Assembly: GCF_900100495.1 (NCBI RefSeq)
Contig: NZ_FNCT01000012.1
Span: 62,001 to 126,000 of the forward strand
Length of the DNA: 64,000 nt
Direction: 5' to 3'
Source: Pseudomonas benzenivorans
GTDB taxonomy: Bacteria > Pseudomonadota > Gammaproteobacteria > Pseudomonadales > Pseudomonadaceae
Shown here: positions 1-7,537 of the stretch, one piece after another
How positions within the stretch are numbered: position 1 is the first letter of the stretch
Layout of the letters: each line of letters opens with the position of its first letter
Notes under the pieces: generated by a model
Database searches by the model: none
Seen by the model: the letters and a program-made list of their open reading frames with translations, nothing else
Told to the model about the DNA's origin: nothing
Position numbers and translations under genes: made by a program

Positions 1-278
1 TGGTTCGGTTTCAACTGAGAGGCTGTGAAAAAACTCTGAGGCGCGAGGGCATCGCGCGGCGCTGTTGCGCGGCGGCAGGCCAATCGAACAGCCGCCGGCA
101 TGGCCCTGGCCGCGAAGCGCCGGCACCGGATTGCGCCGGCCTTGCGCATGATTCCATGGTCGAGGCAGCGCATGAAGAAAACTGTCCCAGTTAGGTGTTG
201 CACGATTGCTCAGCTGCTCAGATTAGCCCCCACTACATCTCGCCCTTACGAGGGAGAGGGGAGCAAACCGCGCCAACT
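1..278. other. Gene-free left edge
   Basis: No convincing gene is seen. The first 18 bases could be the last codons of an upstream gene (WFGFN then TGA in frame 1), but five residues cannot be identified. A short fragment near 232-252 (CGCCCTTACGAGGGAGAGGG) resembles the CTCTCCC/GGGAGAG palindromes found elsewhere in the window. Confidence 0.5.
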
Positions 279-345
279 GTAGGAGCTGCCCATGGTCGCG
301 AAAGTGTCTGACCGCGCGCGGATCGCGGGCATGGCCCGCTCCTAC
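279..345. repeat. REP-like palindrome (GTAGGAGC ... GCTCCTAC)
   Basis: The outer arms GTAGGAGC (279-286) and GCTCCTAC (338-345) are perfect reverse complements about 50 bases apart, with further pairing of GC-rich inner sequence. GTAGGAGC-type arms are typical of Pseudomonas REP elements. It lies downstream of the porin gene, outside its terminator. Confidence 0.6.
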
Positions 346-384
346 GAGGAATTGCTGCATGCAACACATAACCGGGACATAGCC

Positions 385-411
385 AAAAAAGCCCGGAACG
401 CTGTCCGGGCT
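385..411 (-). terminator. Rho-independent terminator of the OprD-type porin gene
   Basis: Read on the minus strand, GCCCGGACAG-CG-TTCCGGGC forms a GC-rich hairpin followed by a run of six T. It lies about 60 bases after the porin stop codon, so it most likely ends that transcript. Confidence 0.85.
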
Positions 412-472
412 CAAGGGTTTCATCGCGGCCGAAAGGATGCAACCGACCGGCCTGCTAAAGGCGAGGTGCCTG

Positions 473-1738
473 TCAGAACAGCGGCAGGGTATAGCTGAGG
501 ATCAGGCGGTTCTCGTCGAGGTCGTTGGCGAAGTTGTTGCGCACCGTGGCGTTGCGCCATTTCACCCCGAGGTTCTTCAGCGGGCCTTGCTGCACCACAT
601 AGGCGATGTCCATGTTGCGCTCCCACTCCTTGCCCTCGGCCAGCCCCGCCCCCTGGTCGATGTTGTCGCCGCTGATGTAGCGGGTCATGAAGGTCAGGCC
701 GGGAATGCCGATGGCGGCGAAGTTGAAGTCGTAGCGCGCCTGCCAGGAGGTCTCGTCCTTGCTGGCGAAGTCGCCGATCTGCACGTAGTTGACCAGGAAC
801 GGATCGGTGCCGTTGAGATAGGCGTAGCCGGTGTCGCCGCTCATCTTCTGGTAGCCCAGGCCGAAGCCGTGACCGCCCAGGGCGTAGGTGAACATGGCGC
901 CGAAGTAGTTGTTGTCGATGTTGCTGCTACCGTCGTCGGTGGAGCGGGCATAGCGCAGGTCGGTCTTCAGCGACTGCTGGTCGGCGATCGGCAGCACGTG
1001 CACCAGGTTGACGATGTGCTGCTTGTACAGCTCCTCCAGTTCGCCGTAGTGGTAGGCGGTGCTCAGGTTGTCCTGCCACTTGTAGGACAGCCCGGCGAAG
1101 TTGAAGTCGTCGCCCTGGTTGCCGTTGCTGCCGAACGCGAAGTTGCGCTTGCCACCCACGGCGTTCAGGCTCAGGTCCTGGAAGTCGGTGGAGTCGCGCT
1201 GGTTGAGTTCCTTCAGCTGGCCGGCGTCGACCGTCAGGCCGGCGATCTCCTGGGAGTTCAGGTGGCCGCCGAGGAAGTTCTGCGGCAGCAGGCGCGCGTC
1301 GTTGGCCGATACGCTCGGCAGCTTGGGCATCAGCCCGCCGACCTTGAGCACGGTCTTGGAGACCTTGGCCTTGAACGTGGCGGTCGCTTCCGAGTATTCG
1401 CCCGGGCCCTCGTCGCCGAAGCTGTTGGGCAACAGGTTGGTGCCGGCGCGCTGGTCCGACGAGTCGAGTTTCAGGCCCAGGCCGGCATAGGCATCCAGGC
1501 CGAAACCCAGGGTGCCCTCGGTGAAGCCGGACTCGGCCTTGAGGATGAAGCCTTGCGCCCACTCCTCGCGCTTGGATTGCTGCGCGGCCGTGCTGTCGCG
1601 CAGGTCGCGGTTCATGTAGAAGTTGCGGGCTTCGACGCTGGCCTTGCTGTCCTTGATGAACTCGGCGTTGGCGATTTGGCTCAGGGACGAGCCCAGGGTG
1701 CCGGCGGCTACGGCCAGCGCCAGGGAGGTCTTTTTCAT
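473..1738 (-). CDS. OprD-family outer membrane porin
   Basis: A 421-residue substrate-specific outer-membrane channel of the Pseudomonas OprD/Occ family, which takes up amino acids or organic acids. The protein starts with a signal peptide (MKKTSLALAV, cleavage likely after ANA at about residue 24) and ends in phenylalanine (YTLPLF), as beta-barrel proteins do. Family-typical stretches such as GGLMPKLP and YFGAMFTYALGGHGF are present. The start is the ATG at 1738, preceded by GGAG seven bases upstream, rather than an in-frame start 57 bases further out. The TRAP carboxylate transporter genes lie on the same strand about 500 bases upstream, so the porin may be its outer-membrane entry point, although the gap argues for separate transcription. 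A seven-A run lies just before the ribosome binding site, one base short of a perfect Hfq/Crc motif. Confidence 0.93.
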   Translation of the reverse strand: MKKTSLALAVAAGTLGSSLSQIANAEFIKDSKASVEARNFYMNRDLRDSTAAQQSKREEWAQGFILKAESGFTEGTLGFGLDAYAGLGLKLDSSDQRAGTNLLPNSFGDEGPGEYSEATATFKAKVSKTVLKVGGLMPKLPSVSANDARLLPQNFLGGHLNSQEIAGLTVDAGQLKELNQRDSTDFQDLSLNAVGGKRNFAFGSNGNQGDDFNFAGLSYKWQDNLSTAYHYGELEELYKQHIVNLVHVLPIADQQSLKTDLRYARSTDDGSSNIDNNYFGAMFTYALGGHGFGLGYQKMSGDTGYAYLNGTDPFLVNYVQIGDFASKDETSWQARYDFNFAAIGIPGLTFMTRYISGDNIDQGAGLAEGKEWERNMDIAYVVQQGPLKNLGVKWRNATVRNNFANDLDENRLILSYTLPLF

Positions 1739-2230
1739 TGTAATTTTCTCCAGTTTTTTTATGGGTGACACATCGGCACGCGCGCAACTTAGCAACGAAG
1801 CAGCGGCACGGACCGAATTCGTGGGCTCACTCCGCGAGCCTGGCCGGGCGGGCAGGCCCTGGGGTGGGCAGGCAGTCAGGGTTACGCGGTGCCGGGTTGG
1901 CGTGGGCGCGAGGATGGCGCCGTGCGGGCGAGGTGGGCCCTGTCCGAGCTGGCGTCAGAGGGTAGGGGTGCGGCGAGCGTGGTAAGCCTGAGCGACATGG
2001 GAGACCTCGACAGCTTATTGGAGTTGTGCTGATGAACCTGCGCCGAAAAGGCTGGGTAGCAACCGTGCAAACGCCCTGTGCGGCCACCCCCGGTGGTTTG
2101 CCGAGCACTCTGCCGCCGCGCGTGCCGCGACCGGCCGGGCAAGGCTCTGCCTGCCGAACGGGTCACGGCATCGCGAATGGCGTGGTGAGGGCCCCTCCGC
2201 GGCGAGACGAGAGGGGCGAAGGCGAACCTG
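1739..2230. other. Gene-free spacer between porin and TRAP genes
   Basis: About 490 bases without a convincing gene; the open frames here are short and have no family features. It must hold the porin promoter on the minus strand. A 7-bp stem (GCCCCTC 2191-2197 with GAGGGGC 2211-2217) just after dctM could slow transcription, but it lacks a T run. Confidence 0.5.
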
Positions 2231-3599
<1,369 letters not shown>

Positions 3600-3607
<8 letters not shown>

Positions 3608-4145
3608 GTTTCACCTCCGGCGCGGGCAGGCGACCGGCGAGTGCATAGACGGACTTGATCAGGTCGGAGAGGCCTTGCAGCACCAGGCTGACCACCAGCA
3701 CCAGGATGATGCTCTTCTGCAGGTAGACGAACTTCAGGCCGCCCGATTCGCTGGAGGCTTCCAGGGTCGCCCAGGAGTTGGCCACGTAGTCCCAGCTGCT
3801 GAAGCCGAGGAACAGGCACAGCGGCAGGAGGAACAGCAGGTTGCCGAGCACCTCCACCAGGGCTTGGCGACGGCCACTGAACTTCTGGTAGAAGATATCC
3901 ACGCGCACATGGCCGTTGCGTTGCAACACCCAGGAGGTGGCGCCCATGAACACCAGGGCGTGGCCGTAGAGCACGGCTTCCTGCAGCGCCGTGGCGCCGA
4001 TGCCGAAGCCATAGCGCAACACCACCACGATGGCGGTGCCGATCACCAGGAACAGGGTCAACCAGGCGCAGGCCTGGCCGAGGCGGGTGTTCAGCGCATC
4101 GATCAGGCGCGCCAAGCCGAGCAGGGGAGGCGGATGGTTCGTCAT
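3600..4145 (-). CDS. dctQ: TRAP transporter small permease (DctQ type)
   Basis: The 181-residue small membrane subunit of the TRAP carrier, which forms a complex with DctM. Four hydrophobic segments are visible (around residues 22-44, 60-75, 100-118 and 140-165), as expected for DctQ. It is first in the dctQ-dctM unit, divergent from the binding-protein gene dctP. The start is the ATG at 4145 with AAGGA upstream. An AACAATAA sequence overlaps that ribosome binding site and matches the Hfq/Crc target consensus, suggesting translational catabolite repression. Confidence 0.92.
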
Positions 4146-4154
4146 GGCAGATCC

Positions 4155-4162
4155 TTATTGTT
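4155..4162 (-). promoter_or_regulatory. Putative Hfq/Crc (CA) motif at dctQ ribosome binding site
   Basis: On the minus strand the sequence AACAATAAGGAT precedes the dctQ start by about ten bases. AACAATAA fits the AANAANAA consensus to which Hfq and Crc bind in Pseudomonas, and it overlaps the AAGGA ribosome binding site. The function is inferred. Confidence 0.5.
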
Positions 4163-4215
4163 ATGAGCCAAGAAGGCCCGGGATTCTAGGTGGCTGGACA
4201 ATGGCGTCGCAACCC

Positions 4216-4240
4216 GCAGTACTACGTACGTAGTCACTGC
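4216..4240. promoter_or_regulatory. Operator-like palindrome between dctQ and dctP
   Basis: ACTACGTACGTAGT (4221-4234) is a perfect 14-bp palindrome. It extends to GCAGT on the left and ACTGC on the right, with a single unpaired C. It lies midway between the divergent TRAP genes, where a regulator acting on both sides would bind. No regulator gene is adjacent, so the binding protein is unknown. Confidence 0.55.
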
Positions 4241-4314
4241 GCTTGAGGGATGCTAGTTCCTATGATAGTCAGGACAGGCTGAATGCTGGCGATCCCGGTA
4301 TTCGGACCATAAAC

Positions 4315-4447
4315 GTGAAAGTCGCGTAGCGACGACTTCCTTGTGTCCTTCTCCCTCCGGGAGAAGGTGGCGCGAAGCGCCGGATGAGGGAGGCGGGTGT
4401 GCCGCAAAGGCTTTCATGATCCGGGGTGCCTCTCGCGGTATGCCCGC
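4315..4447 (+). repeat. 130-bp dispersed repeat, copy 1
   Basis: It begins GTGAAAGTCGCG, has a central CTTCTCCCTCCGGGAGAAGG hairpin followed by TGGCGCGAAGCGCCGGATGA, and ends in TATGCCCGC. The same order of blocks recurs at 51136-51267 and, inverted, at 13473-13602. This copy ends 25 bases before the dctP start, so it is probably transcribed as part of the dctP leader. Confidence 0.8.
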
Positions 4448-4453
4448 AAGTAC

Positions 4454-4465
4454 AACAACAAGGAG
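4454..4465 (+). promoter_or_regulatory. Putative Hfq/Crc (CA) motif overlapping the dctP ribosome binding site
   Basis: ACAACAACAAGGAG contains a perfect AANAANAA match (AACAACAA, 4454-4461) running straight into the AGGAG ribosome binding site. As I recall, the well-studied amiE target of P. aeruginosa has nearly the same AACAACAAGAGG arrangement. Binding would block translation of dctP during growth on preferred carbon sources. Confidence 0.6.
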
Positions 4466-4472
4466 TCATTAC

Positions 4473-5573
4473 ATGAAACGTCGTCAAATTCTGGCCGCCG
4501 CAGGCGTGGGTCTGGCCGCAACCGCATTGGTGGGTTGCAATAAAGAGGCTGAAACCACTGCCAAGCCCCAAGAGGGCGCGGGTGGGGAGACCTTCAACTG
4601 GAAAATGGTCACCTCCTGGCCGAAGAATTTCCCTGGCGTCGGCGTGGGGGCCGAGCGTTTCGCCAAGCTGGTCGAGGCCATGAGCAATGGCCGCCTGAAG
4701 GTCAAGGTGTATGCCGCCGGCGAGCTGGTGCCGGCGCTGGAAGTGTTCGACGCGGTCTCCCGCGGTACCGCCGAGATGGGCCACGGCGCGCCGTACTACT
4801 GGAAAGGCAAGGTGCCGGCCGCGCAGTTCTTCTGCGCCCTGCCGTTCGGCCCGAATGCCCAGGAAATGAACGCATGGTTGCACCGCGGCGGCGGTATGCA
4901 ACTGTGGGAAGAGGTGTACAAGCCGTTCGGCGTGCTGCCGATGGCCTGTGGCGCCACCGGCGTGCAGACCGCCGGCTGGTTCAACAAGGAAATCAACACG
5001 GTCGACGACCTCAAGGGCCTGAAGATGCGCACCCCGGGACTGGGCGGCGAAGTGCTGACCAAGATGGGCGGCACCGTGGTCAACATGCCGGCCGGCGAGA
5101 TCTTCACCGCCCTGCAGACCGGCGCGATCGACGCCACCGAGTGGATCGGCCCGTACAACGACCAGGCCCTGGGCCTGCACAAGGCGGCCAAGTACTACTA
5201 CACCCCGGGCTGGCAGGAACCGAACGTGCTCTTCGAGCTGGACATCAACCTCAAGGCCTGGGAAACCCTGCCGGCCGACCTGCAGGCCATCGTCCGTGCC
5301 GCGGCGCGCGATGTGAACGGCGACATGCTCGACGACTACAACTCGCGCAACATGGAAGCCATGGAGCAGCTCAAGGGCGAGGGGGTGGACGTACGCCGGC
5401 TGCCGGACGAGGTGTTGGCCAAGCTCAAGGAAGTGGCCGCCGAAGTGGTCGACGCCACCGCCGCGGCCGATCCGGCGGCGAGCAAGGTATGGGCGCAGCA
5501 GAAGGCCTACTTGCAGCGCATGTACGCCTATGCGGAAAGCAACGAGAAGGACATCTACAACATCCGCGGCTGA
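4473..5573 (+). CDS. dctP: TRAP transporter solute-binding lipoprotein (DctP/TakP-like)
   Basis: The 366-residue periplasmic binding protein of the TRAP system, which captures a carboxylate and hands it to DctQM. The N-terminus MKRRQILAAAGVG carries a twin-arginine motif (RRQIL) and a lipobox (ALVGC, Cys at about residue 23), so the protein is probably exported folded by Tat and lipid-anchored. The mature part shows DctP-family blocks: GLKMRTPGLGGEVL with the ligand-binding arginine, and the ATEWIGPYND segment that lines the 2-oxo acid site in TakP-like members. That similarity suggests a 2-oxo acid or related substrate. The start at 4473 was chosen over upstream ATGs because of AGGAG and the signal sequence. 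It is divergent from dctQM and followed by a terminator. Confidence 0.93.
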   Translation: MKRRQILAAAGVGLAATALVGCNKEAETTAKPQEGAGGETFNWKMVTSWPKNFPGVGVGAERFAKLVEAMSNGRLKVKVYAAGELVPALEVFDAVSRGTAEMGHGAPYYWKGKVPAAQFFCALPFGPNAQEMNAWLHRGGGMQLWEEVYKPFGVLPMACGATGVQTAGWFNKEINTVDDLKGLKMRTPGLGGEVLTKMGGTVVNMPAGEIFTALQTGAIDATEWIGPYNDQALGLHKAAKYYYTPGWQEPNVLFELDINLKAWETLPADLQAIVRAAARDVNGDMLDDYNSRNMEAMEQLKGEGVDVRRLPDEVLAKLKEVAAEVVDATAAADPAASKVWAQQKAYLQRMYAYAESNEKDIYNIRG

Positions 5574-5587
5574 TTCTTCAACGCACG

Positions 5588-5616
5588 AAAAACGCCGGCC
5601 AAATGGCCGGCGTTTG
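5588..5616 (+). terminator. Terminator of dctP
   Basis: AAACGCCGGCC and GGCCGGCGTTT form an 11-bp stem with a four-base loop, starting about 15 bases after the dctP stop codon. The A-rich left and T-ending right sides could let it work in both directions. Confidence 0.8.
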
Positions 5617-5634
5617 CGTATCTGCGATTCAGTC

Positions 5635-5705
5635 GTAGGGTGTGTGGGGCCGCCTAGGCTGTGCGCACCATCGCCACGCTCATCGGTGCGCACAGCGCAC
5701 CCTAC
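5635..5705. repeat. REP-like palindrome (GTAGGGTG ... GCACCCTAC)
   Basis: The sequence opens with GTAGGGTG and closes with GCACAGCGCACCCTAC; the inner parts contain GGCTGTGCGCACC and GGTGCGCACAGC. A close relative lies between pstB and phoU at 12431-12489. It lies between the convergent dctP and thioesterase genes. Confidence 0.7.
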
Positions 5706-5744
5706 GTGGGATATCCGCTCGACAGTGGCGGGGACGTGCCGCCC

Positions 5745-6149
5745 TCAGCCGCGCCGCGCCGGCACCGGGCGGGTGCGGCCGCTGCCGTCGATGGCGACGA
5801 AGACGAACACCGCCTCGGTGACCTTGCGCCATTCGCTGGACAGCGGATCGTCGCTCCATACCTCGACCAGCATCTGGATCGAGCTGCGCCCGACCTCCAG
5901 GGTCTGGGTGTAGAAGGACAATTGCGCGCCGACGGCGACCGGTACCAGGAAGGCCATGCGATCGATCGCCACGGTGGCTACGCGGCCGCCGGCGACCCGG
6001 CTGGCCATGGCGGTGCCGGCCAGATCCATCTGCGATACCAGCCAGCCACCGAATATATCACCGAAGCCATTGGTCTCGCGCGGCAGTGCGGTCAGCTGCA
6101 GGGCCAGGTCGCCTTGGGGGATCGGGTCTTCCTGTTCGAAATCTTTCAT
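5745..6149 (-). CDS. Hotdog-fold acyl-CoA thioesterase (YciA-like)
   Basis: A 134-residue hotdog protein likely to hydrolyse acyl-CoA to free acid and CoA in the cytoplasm. The NGFGDIFGGWLVSQMDLAG segment near residues 27-45 carries the N and D residues that mark the YciA/BACH-type active site. A following VATVAIDRMAFLVPV strand and the SSEWRKVTEAVFVFVAID strand complete the fold. Length fits the 130-160 residue family. It is divergent from pstS with about 250 bases between. The ribosome binding site is weak. Substrate chain length cannot be read from the sequence. Confidence 0.88.
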   Translation of the reverse strand: MKDFEQEDPIPQGDLALQLTALPRETNGFGDIFGGWLVSQMDLAGTAMASRVAGGRVATVAIDRMAFLVPVAVGAQLSFYTQTLEVGRSSIQMLVEVWSDDPLSSEWRKVTEAVFVFVAIDGSGRTRPVPARRG

Positions 6150-6305
6150 CTCGTATACGGCTCGCGGCGCGGATGTTGTTGTGGCGCGGAGCCCGCAGGA
6201 GTGCGGGTTTGGCCAGTATACCGACTGAATGGTCGCTGGGCGACCACGGCGCTTGACTGTCGGGCCGGAGCAAGTATTTCCGGAAATTGCCGGCAGAATC
6301 GTCAG

Positions 6306-6349
6306 CGGTCATCTAACTGTCACATAGCTTTCATAGATTGGTCACGTGG
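6306..6349 (+). promoter_or_regulatory. Pho box array upstream of pstS
   Basis: Four consecutive 11-base units each start with a PhoB half-site: CGGTCAT (6306), CTGTCAC (6317), CTTTCAT (6328) and TGGTCAC (6339). The consensus half-site is CTGTCAT with four-base spacers, and the 11-base phase is exactly kept. The array ends 54 bases before the pstS ATG. Two tandem Pho boxes would give strong induction at low phosphate. Confidence 0.85.
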
Positions 6350-6403
6350 CCTGCAGATACTTGGCCCCGTTCTATCCAACACTCATTCTGCTAGGAGCAA
6401 GGC

Positions 6404-7372
6404 ATGAAAGTTAAGCGTTTGATGGCGGCCATGACGTTTGTCGCCGCTGGCGTTGCCACCGCCACCGCGGTTGCTGCTATCGACCCGGCTCTGCCGACCT
6501 ATGAAAAGACCTCGGGCGTATCGGGCAATCTCTCCAGCGTCGGTTCCGACTCGCTGGCCAACCTGATGACCCTGTGGGCCGAAGAGTTCAAGAAGCAGTA
6601 CCCCAACGTCAACATCCAGATCCAGGCCGCCGGTTCTTCCACCGCGCCGCCCGCAATGACCGAAGGCACCGCTAACCTGGGCCCGATGAGCCGTGCCATG
6701 AAGGACAGCGAGATCCAGGCCTTCGAAGAGAAGTACGGCTACAAGCCGACCGCAGTGCCGGTGGCGATCGACGCCCTGGCGGTGTTCGTGCACAAGGACA
6801 ACCCGATCAAGAGCCTGGACATCGCCCAGGTTGACGCGATCTTCTCCAGCACCCGCCTGTGCGGTGGCGAGAAGGACCTCAAGACCTGGGGCGACCTGGG
6901 CCTGACCGGCGAGTGGGCGGCCAAGCCGCTGCAACTGTTCGGCCGTAACTCGGTATCCGGCACCTACGGCTACTTCAAGGAAGAGGCCCTGTGCAAGGGC
7001 GACTACAAATCCAACGTCAACGAGCAGCCGGGTTCGGCTTCCGTGGTGCAGTCGATCTCCAGCACCCTGAACGCCATCGGTTACTCGGGCATCGGCTACA
7101 AGACCTCCAGCGTGCGTGCCGTGCCGCTGTCGAAGAAAGGCGGTGAGGCGTTCGAAGCCAACGAAGCCAATGCCCTGGCCGGCAAGTTCCCGCTGGCGCG
7201 CTTCTTCTACGTCTACGTGAACAAGGCGCCGAACAAGCCGCTGAGCCCGCTGGACACCGAGTTCCTCAAGCTGGTGCTGTCCAAGCAAGGCCAGGAAGTG
7301 GTGGTGAAAGACGGCTACATCCCGCTGCCGAACAAGGTGGTCGAGAAGACCATGAAGGAACTGGGCCTGTAA
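6404..7372 (+). CDS. pstS: Phosphate ABC transporter substrate-binding protein PstS
   Basis: The 322-residue periplasmic phosphate receptor of the high-affinity Pst transporter. A signal peptide (MKVKRLMAAMTF ... AVAA, cleavage near residue 25) precedes the mature protein. Phosphate-contact blocks are visible: GSDSLANL, AAGSSTAPPAM, GPMSRAM and GRNSVSGTYG. It heads pstSCAB-phoU and has a strong upstream Pho box array. A 12-bp hairpin after the stop probably reduces readthrough into pstC, giving the expected excess of PstS. Confidence 0.98.
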   Translation: MKVKRLMAAMTFVAAGVATATAVAAIDPALPTYEKTSGVSGNLSSVGSDSLANLMTLWAEEFKKQYPNVNIQIQAAGSSTAPPAMTEGTANLGPMSRAMKDSEIQAFEEKYGYKPTAVPVAIDALAVFVHKDNPIKSLDIAQVDAIFSSTRLCGGEKDLKTWGDLGLTGEWAAKPLQLFGRNSVSGTYGYFKEEALCKGDYKSNVNEQPGSASVVQSISSTLNAIGYSGIGYKTSSVRAVPLSKKGGEAFEANEANALAGKFPLARFFYVYVNKAPNKPLSPLDTEFLKLVLSKQGQEVVVKDGYIPLPNKVVEKTMKELGL

Positions 7373-7405
7373 GCGCCAGGCAAGGACGCCGCAAGCAAGC
7401 CGCTG

Positions 7406-7440
7406 CGCCCGCCTCTCGATGGAGAGGCGGGCGTCGCTTT
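7406..7440 (+). terminator. Hairpin between pstS and pstC
   Basis: CGCCCGCCTCTC and GAGAGGCGGGCG form a perfect 12-bp stem around a GATG loop, followed by TCGCTTTG. The T run is poor, so it may act as a partial terminator or protect the pstS mRNA 3' end. Confidence 0.75.
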
Positions 7441-7449
7441 GTCAGCATG

Positions 7450-7467
7450 CTGTAACTTTTCTGTCAT
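7450..7467 (+). promoter_or_regulatory. Second Pho box, upstream of pstC
   Basis: CTGTAACTTTTCTGTCAT has two half-sites (CTGTAAC and CTGTCAT) with the required four-base spacer; only one base differs from the 14 consensus positions. It lies 70 bases upstream of the pstC ATG and directly after the pstS hairpin, so pstCAB-phoU probably has its own PhoB-driven promoter. Confidence 0.8.
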
Positions 7468-7537
7468 ACAAGCCCGATAGATTGTCTAGCCTGGAAAAAC
7501 ACCACGCGCTCATGGCTGCGCAGAGACGCTCTTACCT

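Noticed and set aside
1..18. Possible end of an upstream gene (WFGFN, TGA)
   Set aside because: Five residues are too few to identify a gene, and no continuing evidence is inside the window.
437..1768. Long plus-strand open frame opposite the porin gene
   Set aside because: It is the antisense shadow of the OprD-type gene; its product is a Val/Ala/Gln-rich low-complexity protein with no family features.
1739..2230. Search for a CRISPR array, tRNA or small RNA in the larger gaps
   Set aside because: No regularly spaced repeats, cloverleaf or promoter-terminator pair was seen in this or the other gaps by eye.
4193..4207. Possible sigma-54 promoter before dctP (GG-N10-GC)
   Set aside because: The GG/GC spacing fits, but the -24 block lacks the CA and the -12 block lacks TT, so it is no better than chance.
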